Shown here: one piece after another, positions 54,337 to 63,795 of the stretch | How the letters are laid out: each line of letters starts with the position of its first letter | Position numbering within the stretch: the stretch's first letter is position 1 | DNA from: Symbiodinium natans | Taxonomy: Eukaryota > Sar > Dinophyceae > Suessiales > Symbiodiniaceae | Assembly (NCBI GenBank): GCA_905221605.1 | Contig: CAJNDS010001113.1 | Location: 1,115,163 to 1,179,162 of the forward strand | DNA: 64,000 nt | Reading direction: 5' to 3' | Made by a program: the position numbers and the translations under genes | Notes under the pieces: model-generated | The model's input: the letters and a program-made list of their open reading frames with translations, nothing else | Database searches by the model: none | Told to the model about the DNA's origin: nothing

Positions 54337-57300
54337 AGGTTGCCGGTAAGCTCACCAAGGCTAGACCCCCAAAAACCCTGAGCCCCGAAAGCCGCTACTC
54401 TTCACCCTCAGCCCTATCTTCTTCTTCCCCGTGAGAAGGGTTTAAGGTTTAGGGTTTAGGGTTCAGGGTTCAGGGTTTAGGGTTTAGGGTTCATTCTCTC
54501 CACCCCGTGCTCCCTCAGCTCTTTTTGGATTCGTGGCCCTCCAAACGAGCAGTGCCTCGAAGTGGCCCCTTTTGGGGGGGTCCTTCGAAACATAAGGTGC
54601 CCTACTATGTAGGGATCCAAACAGGGACCCTAATTAAGAGAGCTCCCCATATGACCCCGAAACCCGAAACCCATTATAGACCACACTGGCCCCTAAGACC
54701 GCCTTAGACCTCAAACCTTAAACCCTAAACCCTAAACCCTAAACCCTAAACTCTAAACCCTAAACCCTAAACCCTAAACCCTAAACCCTAAACCCTAAAC
54801 CCTAAACCCTAAACCCTACCCCCCCCCCCCCCTTGGTGCAGGACCAGAAATTCACGCTGGTGCCTATCCTGGTGGGTGGGTTGATGACGGAAAAGGCGAG
54901 GCTTGCTTCTAAGCCCCCTAAACCCCAAACCCCAAACCCCAAACCCCCCCCGCCCCCCTCCCCTAACTTCAAGAAGAAGCATAGTGGCTGTTGGTGTATC
55001 CTCTTCTCGCGCTGCTTTCGCGACTTTTGCTTGACACCACGTCGTACGCTAAACCCTAACTCTAAACCCTACCAGGCTTGCAATCGGTCGTTTGGCAAAA
55101 GTCTAGTGATAGCAACTCCATAGTCCTAGCAGTAAAACACAATAAGAGTCGTCCTAATGATAGTAAATCCAAGAATGATAACCCTAAAATCCCAATCCCC
55201 CGTGACCCCAGTTAAAACCCCAAAAATCCCTACTTCGTGGCCCAGTTTCCCAGCACCTTCTCTTCTTGTTGGTTCTTAGTAGGGAAGGAGGGAATGAGGT
55301 ACCCCATACTCCCATATATATATATATATATACATATATACTTTGAGGGATTATGTAGGATACTGAAGTCCTCCATTCCCTACTAAGAATCAGGGGGTCT
55401 GTGCAGGCCGAGCAGTACGCCTCGCTTCTCTCGCCGTACCTTGCCGCACCTTGGCAGATCTCCGGGTACGGAACTCCCAAGCCCTAAGCCTCCGACTGCG
55501 CTGTTGCGGAAGGAGGTTTAGGGTTTAGGGTTTGGGGTTTAGGGAAACAGGGTGTTCCCGAGTCTTTGGTCTCTTCCCAAAGCAGATAAGAGTCCCCAAA
55601 AAGGTAGAACCCCGATGATAGAACCCGTTTGGGTACATCTCTAAGTTGGGGCGGGCGGGGGGGTGGGGGGGGTGTGAGGCTCTCTGATACAAAGGGTGCC
55701 GTACTGTATTAGGGGGTCCAAACAGTGCCTCCTGCACCCGAGGGTGCCTACATCCAAAAACTCCGCTCGCGAGCCCCCCCTGCTTTGGGGCGAGTTGCAC
55801 CCTAGGCCCCTTTGCTTTGTGGTTCCCAAGAAGGGGCTATCATTCGGCACAGCCTCCATGAACCCTACAAGACACCCTAAACTCCCCAACCCCAAGCCCT
55901 AAACCCCGAACCCTAAACCCTAAACAACGGCCAGGATCCGCGCAACCTCTTCATCATCGGTGGAGATGTGGATACGCTGGGGGAACAGTTCGACTGGGAA
56001 AGATATGCGGACATGCCTCCCGGCGCAGACTCGAACCCGAACCCCCAACCCAGCACGAGCAGAGCCAGACTGTCTCACGTGGGAGTTGCGGGGGTTGCGG
56101 TTTGGGTTCAGGGTTCAGGGTTCAGGGTTCAGGGTTCAGGATATAGGGGTTGCGCTTTAGACTCAGACCTGGGGCCCGTTGTGCGAGCCCCCGGAGCGCC
56201 GAATCTCAAGAATTTCGGGCTTTACCCTCGGCATGTAAACGCTGCTGGCCATCGCCAGCAAAGATTGTTGGCCAGATGCTAGACGGATGCATAGCTAGAG
56301 GATAGGCGGATATATCGTGACAGAGACGGAAAGAGACCAAGAGAGAGAGAGAGAGAGAGAGGGAGAATGACTTGGTAGCCCAATGGTGCCCTTTTACCCT
56401 TGGTCCTATAGGTTCCCTACAAAGCAACCAGCCCCAAGGAAAGGGTATCCTTATCATAATGTGGTTGCTGTGCTACCAATGGGGCAGCTGGGGGGCCTTA
56501 GGGTTTAGGGTTTAGGGGTATTAGGGTTTAAGAGTATTAGGGGTATTAGGGGAATTAGGGGGCCATCCGCCACGTTCATGCCCCGAAGTCTCCCTCCGCT
56601 TCTCCTACTTTATGTTTATTGTTTTTCTTGGGGGGGTGGGGGTTAGGGTTTAGGGTTTCGGGTTTATAAGGGTTTAGGGTTGGGGGTGTAGTAGGTACCC
56701 CAGCAGCCCCAAAGGAGGGAATGGCCGAAGACTAGATGACGGGATGCGGTCTCCTTACGTGAACCCTCAACCCTACACCCCCCATTCCAGAACCCTGGAC
56801 TCTAAACCCTAAACCCTAGACCCTAAACCCTAAACCCTAAACCTTAAACCCCAAACCCTAAACCCTAAACCCTACCCGAAACCCTAAACCCTAAACCCTA
56901 AACCTCAAACCCCAAACCCTAAACCCTAAACCCTAAGCCCTAAACCCTACACCCTACACCCTAAACCCCAATCTTCGGGAAGCCTCTCAGGTCTGGTGGC
57001 CCAGAACGTTTCATGATCGAGGCTCTCAGAAGCCGCACCCCCCCCCCCCCCCAAGACTTCACAAGAAAAGAAGGAGCCCTGAAGGTTTGAGCCCTTAAGG
57101 GTTAAGGGTTTAGGGTTTCGGGTTTAGGGTTTAGGGTTTTTCGGGTTTAGGGTTTAGGGTTTAGGGTTTAGGGTTTAGGGTTTAGGGTTTAGGGTTTAGG
57201 GTTTAGGGTTTAGGGGCTTTGAGCTTAAGCCACTAAACCCGAAGCCCGAATCCCTCAGCCCTAAGCTCCGAGAGCCCAAACCCGAAAAGCGATGCCTGCA

Positions 57301-58191
57301 GTGAAAGGAAGGGGGGTCCGTGGGCGCTCTTCGTGTCGCGTCGAGATTGCCCGGGTTGCAGTTGGCCGTTCTTCATATTATTCGTTGCCACCCTAAACCC
57401 TAAACCCAAAACCCTAAACCCTAAACCCTAAACCCAAAACGCAGATTGACAACCTACGCTCTAGGACTAGCGGGGTGAAGTGTGACCAGTGCTTTGCACA
57501 CCCACTTTCAGCCGATAGACTCTGGTTGGGGTGCCGGGTGTATGTTTGTGCTGTACCCTAAACCCGAAACCCTAAACCCCTAAACCCTAAACCCCAAATC
57601 CTAAACCCTAAGCCCTAAACCCTAAACCCTAAACCCTAAACCCTAAACCCTAAACCCTAAACCCTAGACCCTAAACCCTAGACCCTAGACTCCAAACCCT
57701 AAACCCTAAACCCTAAACCTGTTTCGGGTTTCGGCCCAAGAGACGCATCACCCCCCCAGGCGCCAAAGTTCATCAATCGCGCAGAGCAGGCCAGCACAAA
57801 AAAGGCTCTTCTTGTTGTCGATTTGGGCATTGAAGTATGGAACGTGCCATTGCCAACCGGGCTTGCTTTCTTTGTGTGTGTGTGTGTACAATGTGGAAAG
57901 ATATTTCATATTCTCAATACATCATGCATGATCTTGCAATATGTATGAACCATAACTTTTATGATGCCTTTGGCACTTAGAAGTAGGCTATCAGTGCCCT
58001 AAATCGGAGTATAACCCATCGTGCTTCTACTTATCACCCTACTGATAAGTGCACATGAACCTGCAAGTGCGGGCCTCCGTCACGCCCCCGCCTTCCAGGT
58101 GGTTCCCGTTTTCAGTGCCCTGGAGCTCTTCTTATCCATCCTTGCCTCGGCTCCCGAGAGAGAGCAGCTGAGCCTGAACCGCTACTGGTAG
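50669..58191 (+). CDS. MEMO1 (UPF0103)-like protein, about 12 exons, introns of telomere-like repeats
   Basis: Exons by eye: 50669-50747, 50855-50919, 52023-~52090, 52217-52271, 52924-52971, 54203-54262, 54842-54895, 55407-~55457, 55935-~56027, 56983-57021, 57445-57474, 58099-58191 (TAG 58189). Where both sites are clear they join in matching phase: donors are mostly AG|GC (50748, 50920, 52272, 54263, 54896, 57022), with GT at 52972 and 57475. The product follows the MEMO family in order: VAAIVVPTQGSLVSG (place of the PHAGY segment), AAAYRNSAVPGALALILSST (place of LGPSHH), YGSMPLDIPLLEQF, DQRERCIEALLPF, DQKFTLVPILVGG, AEQYASLLSPYLA, DPRNLFIIGGDV, and RTSG before VVPVFSALELF. The strongest stretch is DQKFTLVPILVGG through DPRNLF. 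MEMO1 binds metal through conserved His and Cys; here PHAGY, GPSHH and the SDFCHWG region all lack those residues. There is also an insertion after the first motif, and the C-terminus ends early at NRYW. The ends of exons 3, 8 and 9 and the 5' exons are unresolved. Confidence 0.62.
50788..50840. repeat. Telomere-like array filling a 107-bp intron
   Basis: About seven CCCTAAA units make up half of the intron 50748-50854 of the MEMO-like gene. Confidence 0.9.
50941..51070. mobile_element. MITE family F2, copy b, with telomere-like array inside
   Basis: GGCTCTTAGTAGGGAATGAG pairs with CTCATTCCCTACTAAGAACC. The loop holds CCCTAAA units at 50983-51036. Lies in intron 2 of the MEMO-like gene. Confidence 0.88.
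51598..51741. mobile_element. Foldback family F3, copy c
   Basis: ACTTGGAGGTTCAGGGTACT pairs with GGTACCCTGAACCTCCAAGT, 20 bp nearly perfect. Same intron as the F2 copy. Confidence 0.9.
51780..51965. repeat. CCCCTAAA-variant tract
   Basis: Eight-base units with many substitutions (CCCCTGAA, CCTCTAAA). Confidence 0.85.
52500..52590. repeat. Telomere-like array after an AC microsatellite
   Basis: About ten AC units at 52463-52482, then CCCTAAA and CCCTAAG units, inside an intron of the MEMO-like gene. Confidence 0.93.
52682..52900. repeat. Telomere-like array, intronic
   Basis: About 30 CCCTAAA units, ending 24 bases before the acceptor at 52923. Confidence 0.97.
53282..53368. repeat. Dispersed repeat family F4, copy 2
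   Basis: AACCTTTAGCCTTTTTTTGG...TCCCAAAGGTTGGCC...ACTGGACAACTAAG. Intronic. Confidence 0.75.
53925..54172. repeat. Longest near-perfect telomere-like array, intronic
   Basis: About 35 CCCTAAA units with a single CCTAAGC break, ending 30 bases before exon 54203. Confidence 0.98.
54275..54345. repeat. TTTAGGG then TTGAGGG block
   Basis: Six consecutive GGGTTGA units follow canonical ones. Confidence 0.93.
54715..54818. repeat. Telomere-like array, intronic
   Basis: About 15 CCCTAAA units followed by a run of C that serves as pyrimidine tract for the acceptor at 54841. Confidence 0.96.
55270..55393. mobile_element. MITE family F2, copy c
   Basis: TGGTTCTTAGTAGGGAAGGA pairs with TCCATTCCCTACTAAGAATC. 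TA tract in the loop. Ends 14 bases before exon 55407. Confidence 0.88.
56370..56479. repeat. Dispersed repeat family F6, copy 2
   Basis: CTTGGTAGCCCAATGGTGCC...GGTTCCCTACAAAGCAACC...CCTTATCATAATGTGGTTGC. Preceded by an AG microsatellite (56341-56362). Intronic. Confidence 0.72.
56770..56970. repeat. Telomere-like array, intronic
   Basis: CCCTAAA with CCCCAAA and CCCTACA variants. Confidence 0.94.
57095..57220. repeat. Telomere-like array (TTTAGGG), intronic
   Basis: About 16 units, opposite in orientation to the neighbouring intron arrays. Confidence 0.96.
57555..57730. repeat. Telomere-like array, last intron
   Basis: CCCTAAA with a CCCTAGA sub-block. Confidence 0.95.
57973..58068. mobile_element. 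Foldback, F3-like
   Basis: GCACTTAGAAGTAGG pairs with CCTACTGATAAGTGC, followed by the F3-type end ACATGAACCTGCAAGT. Ends about 30 bases before the last exon of the MEMO-like gene. Confidence 0.65.
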
Positions 58192-58711
58192 CCCAGCGCC
58201 GGCCAAAACCCAGGGTTCAGTGTTTCTTTTTTGAGGGGGGTTTAGGCCGACCCTTTCGAACGCGACATCCCGAAGCCGTAGGCTCTACAGCCCTCAACCT
58301 TAAACCCTGGCCCTCAACCCCGAATCCTGCACCCTAAGCCCTCAACTCTCAACCCTAAACCCCAACACGTAAATTTCAGGGAGGCTTCGGCTAAAGGGTT
58401 CAATGTCTGGCCGTGCGCTCGGGACAGGGAAGTCCCAGACTTTAGAGGCCGTCCACGAGAAGGGGGCCGCCGAATCCCAGGTCCCAAGCCCTACATGCCC
58501 AAAGCCCCGAAACGAGTCAAGGGTTTCGGGTTTCGGGTTTAGGGTTTAGGAAAGTTTCCTTCAAATCAACTTCGGATCCCACTTGCAGGCAGATCTTCGC
58601 ATTATACCTACTCGCAGAAGCATTTGGAGGGGGTGAAACGTCTGGAAGAAGGGTAGAGGAAGATGCACCACTCAGGGTTTATGGTTTAGGGTTTAGGGTT
58701 GTAGAGGAAAC

Positions 58712-59155
58712 ATGTCTTCTTCGGACAGCATGGCGCTTTTTTGGCGCGCCATCTCTCGTGGCTGCCTTAGAGAGATTGCAGCGACTGCATCTATAGGTCC
58801 TATGCACTCAGCTGCAGACGGCCAGGGATGCCGATTGCGGGGCATGCTTGTTCGAGTGATTGGCACTAGTTTTGGTGGAAACGTCAGGGAAGCCCTATTC
58901 TGGGACATCCCCCTGCTACACGGCCGAAGCTCCATAGGGGTCGGAAGGTCCCTTTGTAAGTTTACTACAATGAGCCACAAAAAACCCTATTCGAATTATG
59001 TAGGCCCCTACAGCACCCTGAACAAAGCGATGCCGAAGAAGCAGAGCCCAGTTTGCAGCCACGGTTTGCGGATGCATGAGGGCCGTCGTCGGAAGCCAAG
59101 CCACCAGTGCACTGTTCTGCACTCCACACCAGGCTTGCTGAGGTTTAGGGACTAG
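58712..59155 (+). CDS. ORF of 147 codons, unidentified
   Basis: ATG at 58712, 12 bases after TTTAGGG repeats. Reads MSSSDSMALFWRAISRGCLR and on, with a segment RVIGTSFGGNVREALFWDIP. The minus strand also has a 95-codon ORF over the first half, so the strand is not certain. Confidence 0.35.
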   Translation: MSSSDSMALFWRAISRGCLREIAATASIGPMHSAADGQGCRLRGMLVRVIGTSFGGNVREALFWDIPLLHGRSSIGVGRSLCKFTTMSHKKPYSNYVGPYSTLNKAMPKKQSPVCSHGLRMHEGRRRKPSHQCTVLHSTPGLLRFRD

Positions 59156-59231
59156 GTTTGGGTTCCATATATGAGCCCCGAAAGTCCCGAAACCCGAACG
59201 AAGCCTTCCCCAAAGAGACCGAGGCTTGCAG

Positions 59232-59306
59232 CAGGGGCAGGAATGCAGCAGTTTGTTGGCAGTGTGGGCTTTTCAGTGGTGCTCCGTACTTCGGGCTGAG
59301 TTTGAT
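59232..59306 (+). CDS. Exon-like island
   Basis: AGGCTTGCAG-type acceptor, phase 0: QGQECSSLLAVWAFQWCSVL then RAE. The frame stays open to 59417. Confidence 0.33.
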
Positions 59307-59404
59307 GTCAGCCCTTCTGCCACCCCTTCTTGGCAACTGTCTCCTGGCAAGCTCGGGCCACCCTACCACAGGACAAAAGTGCGCCACAACCTCCAGTCAA
59401 CACA

Positions 59405-60790
59405 TATGCATGGATAGATATACTCTGCCGGGAAGTATAAACTACTCCAAGCACGCATGGAGAGATATACTTCTTAGCGCGCATGTAGAGATATACTTCG
59501 CAGGGAACAATGTGGTACTCCTGGCACGTGTGGAGAGATTTGCCCCGCCCGGGACTATCACTACTCCTGGAGAGATGTATTCGGCCGGGAAATATACAGT
59601 ACTCCTAGCACGCATGGAGAGATATACTCCGCCGGGAAGTATAAAGTACTCCTAGCACGCTTGGAGAGATAAACTCCGCCGGAAAGTATAAATAATAAAG
59701 CACTATATATATATATGTTGTATATATATATATAGTACTCCTAGCATGCATGGAAAGATATACTCCACCGGGAACTATTCACCAGGGACTGTATACTACT
59801 CCTAGCACACATAGAGAGATATACTCTGCCGGGAAATATGTTTTCTCATTTTAGCTCGCATGGAGAGATTTTTCGTTTCCGGGAACTGAATATTTACTCC
59901 GCCGGGACCTAAACAACTACTCCCAGAACGCATGGATAGAGCTACTCCACCGGCCAGTATATTTTATCGGGAAGTATATAAAGTATATAGTACTCCTAGC
60001 ACGTTATACTCCGCCAGGAACTAAATACTCCGACGGTAAGTATATAGTACTCCTGGCACGCATGGAGAGATATACTCCGCCAGAAAGTAGATACTAGTCC
60101 TAGCACGCATGGAGAGATATACTCGGCCGGGATGTATCGAGTGAAAGATACACTCGGCCGGGATGTATCTAGTACTCTGAGCACGCAGGGGAGAGATACA
60201 CTCGGCCGGGAAGTATATAGTAATCCTAGCACGCATGGAAAGATGTATTTGGCCGCGAATTTATTGTACTCCTGGCAAGTGTGGAAAGAGATACTCCGCC
60301 AGGAAGTACATAGTACTCCTAGCACGCATGGAGAGATAGACTCGACCGGTATGTATCTACTACTCCGAGCACGCCAGATACACTCGGCCGGGAAGTATAT
60401 AGTACTCCTAGCACGCATGGGGAGAGATGTTTGGCCGGGAATTTATTGAACTACTGGCAAGTGTGGAAAGAGATACTCCGCCAGGAAGTACATAGTACTC
60501 CAAGCACGCATGGAGAGATAGTCTCGGCCGGTATGTATCTAGTATTCCGAGCACGCATGGAGAGATACAGACGGCCGGGAAGTACATAGTACTCCTAGCA
60601 CGCATGGAGAGATATATTTGGCCGGGAATTTATTGAACTACTGGCAAGTGTGGTCAGAGATACTCCGCCAGGAAGTACATAGTACTCCTAGCACGCATGG
60701 AGAGATAGTCTAGGCCGGTATGTATCTAGTACTCTTAGCACGCACGGAGAGATAGCCTCGGCCGGGATGTATCTAGTACTCCTAGCACTG
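59405..60790. repeat. Satellite, ~50-60-bp monomer with ~185-bp higher-order unit
   Basis: Monomers share CTAGCACGCATGGAGAGATA and CGGCCGGGAAGTATATAGTA. GGCAAGTGTGG recurs at about 60273, 60456 and 60642, giving a higher-order period of 183-186. ORFs here are translations of the repeat. Confidence 0.93.
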
Positions 60791-61122
60791 AATAATGTTA
60801 AGGTGAAAAGAGCATATTATTTGTATTGATATTATGTCCAAAAGACCCCTTAAAGAGAGCTCATTTTGTTCATTCACGTGCCTTTCTCGCTTTCATTCAT
60901 AATTCAAATGCATTACAATTTTAGCATATTATTGTGTCTTCGTTCTTCATTCTCTTATTCATTATGAAACTGCAACACAAGATAATAAATTTCATGCACG
61001 AAGTGGGCGTATTATAAACCTATTTTGGGGTCTTCTTGAAAGCTAAAGAATTATATTAAAATGTAGCGAATTAACTTCGCATGAAATTTATTAATGCAAA
61101 AGACGCTCTTTTAATATTAATG
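60787..61122. other. AT-rich block interrupting the satellite
   Basis: About 335 bases of much lower GC than any neighbour. Satellite sequence (GCATGGAGAGATATA) resumes at about 61125-61185. No frame of length. TTTCATGC and GCATGAAATTTATTAAT form a small inverted pair. Confidence 0.75.
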
Positions 61123-61185
61123 CCCGCATGGAGAGATATAACCGACCGTTAAGGATATAGTACTCCTAGTACGCATGGAGAGGCC

Positions 61186-61335
61186 CAAACCCTAAACCTA
61201 AACCCTAAACCCTAAACCTACACCCGAAACCCGAAACCCAAAACCCGAAACCCGAAACCCTAAACCCTAAACCCTAAACCCTAAACCCTAAACCCTAAAC
61301 CGTAAACCGTAAACCCTAAACCCTAAACCCTCCCC
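61186..61335. repeat. Telomere-like array
   Basis: CCCTAAA with a CCCGAAA block, directly abutting the satellite. Confidence 0.95.
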
Positions 61336-61341
61336 CCCCAA

Positions 61342-61431
61342 TCCGGAGCGGTGGGGTCTTTCGGCGGCGGCCGATGCCGGTTTCTCCATCGGCCTATTGC
61401 CTTTGGGTACCTCCTTGGAGATTTTCTGAGT
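61342..61431 (+). CDS. Exon-like island
   Basis: Reads NPERWGLSAAADAGFSIGLL then PLGTSLEIF to TGA 61429-61431, right after a CCCTAAA array and C run. Confidence 0.4.
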
Positions 61432-62060
61432 CCAGACCCTTGCCGCATCGAGAAGGCGTGTCTAGGGTTGGGGGGGGGGTTGATGGGGTTGAGGGGTTGT
61501 AGGGATGTAGGAGCCCCGAACCCCTAAACCCCCAAGCCCCTAAAACCCCAAACCCCCCAAAACCCCCAAACCCCCCAAAACCCCCCAAAACCCCCCAACA
61601 CCCCCCGAAACCCCAAAACCCAAACCCTCAGCCTCAAACCCCTAAAGCCTAAATTCAAGGGGCAAGCTTGGCCCTTGGTTCTATGCTGCCGAGGCTCTGA
61701 GGCGTATGTTGGGCCTATAGGAATGCTTGGGGTGTTTCGGGCCTGGGTTTATGGTTTGCGGGGTTTAGGGTTCCTAAATCCCCCCAAAAGCACAAGTAAT
61801 CAAACTGGAAACTGGGAGGGCAGAACCCCAATCCCTGAAGCCCCAGCAACTGGCAGGCTGGGCTAGAGCAACTCAAGTTTTGCTGGGGGGACCTTGGGAG
61901 ATTTTGCGCCTTCCCTTATGATTGCGCCTCAAGAGGATCTTATTTTGTGAAGCCCTAAGCCCTAACACCCTAGAACCCCAGAACCCTAGAACCCTAGAAC
62001 TGTGAAACCCTAAACCCAAAACCCTAAACCCTAATCCCTAAACCCTAAGATTCTCCTCAG

Positions 62061-62117
62061 GCTAGAGCAGCTCCTGCATGCTCTCTACCAAGAACGCCAG
62101 GGAGCCAGGCGCCCCAG
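62061..62117 (+). CDS. Putative exon
   Basis: TTCTCCTCAG acceptor, GCCCCAG|GTCAG donor, 57 bases. Phase 2 reads LEQLLHALYQERQGARRP; phase 0 is also open. CCCTAAA arrays on both sides (62010-62050, 62125-62290). Confidence 0.47.
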
Positions 62118-62124
62118 GTCAGAA

Positions 62125-62290
62125 AGACCCTAAACCCTAAACCCTAAACCCTAAACCCTAAACCCTAAACCCTAAACACTAAACACTAAACCCTAAACCC
62201 TAAACCCTAAACCCTAAACCCTAAACCCTAAACCCTAAACCCTAAACCCTAAACCCTAAACCCTAAACCCTAAACCCTAAACCCTAAAGC
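62125..62290. repeat. Telomere-like array
   Basis: About 22 CCCTAAA units with two CACTAAA variants. Confidence 0.97.
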
Positions 62291-62892
62291 CCAAGCTCTG
62301 CAGCCTGAAGCCCTGAAACCCTCAACCCAAGTCCGTCCCGGGCATCCGGAAAAGTCAGAGGCTGCTCCAGAAGCTGCTCTTAGTAGCTGAATGAGTACAC
62401 CTTACACTTCTTGGGATACAAAACAGCCCCTCAAGAACTGGAAAGTGTACACTTTTTGGGGATTATGAACTCAGCAACTAGGTGCTGTAAGGTTTAGGGT
62501 TCAGGAGGTTTAGGGGGTTTGGGAGGTTCAGTCGGGGGGTTTAGGGTTTCAGGGTTTCGGGGTTTCGCGGTTTCGGGTTTCGGCGTTTGGGGTTTTGGGA
62601 TTGTAGGGGTGTTCAGGCTTTGGGGCGTGATAATCCTATCAGGGCACCTAGGGTTACCGCAACTGCCGTGGCAATTGGGTTGCAAGCTTCGAGCCTCCCC
62701 CCCCCCCCCCCCAGCTGCGTCAGAGAGCCCAAAACTGCTTAGGGTTTGGGGTGTATGGGGTTTAGGGTTTAGGGTTTATAGGGTTTATCATAGGGTTTAT
62801 AGGGCTGATAGGGTGTATAGGGTTTATAGCGTTTGTAGGGTTTGCAGCTGACGGCAATAGTTTCTTCATGTGTGTTGTTGCACGTCAGGATA

Positions 62893-63260
62893 CCCTAAAC
62901 CCTGCAGAGCCTAAATTCGAACCCTAAAGACCCTAAACCCTACAAGCCAACAAAAAGCCCTTAAAATACCGCCCAAAGGCCTGAACCCCAGAAACCCCAA
63001 ACACCCTAAACCCTTGTCAAAACCCTAAGCACCCCTAAACCCAAAACCCACACACCCTAAGCCCAAAACTCCTGAAGACCCTCAAGGCCTAAACCCCAAA
63101 CACCCCAACCCCTAAGGCCCAAAGCCTAAACCCTAAAGACCCTAACCCTAAAACCCAAAACCCAAAACCCAAAACCCTAAACCCTAAACCCTAAACCCTA
63201 AACCCTAAACCCTAAAGACCCTAACCCTAAAGACCCTAAAGCCCTAAACCCTCAGATGGG
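62893..63260. repeat. Degenerate telomere-like tract
   Basis: CCCTAAA, CCCAAAA and AAAGACCCTAA words, with a canonical core at 63175-63215. Confidence 0.87.
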
Positions 63261-63675
63261 AAACCCTGTGGCGGAAATGAACACAGGAGCCAGCCGGGAG
63301 CTCGGAGGGTTTAGGGCTTAGGGTTTAGGGTTTACGGTTGAGGGTTGAGGGCTTAGGGCTTAGGGCAGATGTACCCGAACCAGCTAACCTCACCCGGAAG
63401 TTAGTTGATTTTCGCGGTTCAGACCCTAAACCCTAAACCCTAAACCCGCAAACCTCTTTAATGTTTTTCAAACTATGGTGCTTCTGCCCACCATTTTTTT
63501 TTCAGATTTCGGTCCATCGGCACTGGTGTTTTGCAGATTTCGGCCGCCGGTATTTTTCAGATTTCGGTCCGGGTCTGGGGTTTCGGGGTCAGGGCCGAGG
63601 GTTTAGGATTTCAGGGCCCAGGGTTCAGGGCCCAGGTTGCAGTGTTCAGGGCCTCGGGAATAGAGTTTAGGGTTC

Positions 63676-63795
63676 AAGGCTTAGGGTTTAGGGTGCAGCT
63701 GAAAAATTATAACTTTATCTGTTCGTAGTGTTATGGGTTTCTCTGGGTGGGTGGGTGCTTCTCCATCAGAAGATGTAGAAGCTCGACTAGTGCAT
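63676..63795 (+). repeat. Dispersed repeat, copy 2 of a pair
   Basis: Diverged copy of 19369-19487 (GGCTTAGGGTTTAGGGTGCA ... TCTCTGGGTGGGTGGGTGCT). Confidence 0.72.

Noticed and set aside
59405-60790. ORFs on both strands within the satellite
   Set aside because: They translate the repeat unit in different frames and have no start or composition signals.
60787-61122. Mitochondrial gene fragment
   Set aside because: AT-rich but no cox or cob reading could be recognised in any frame; kept only as an unexplained block.
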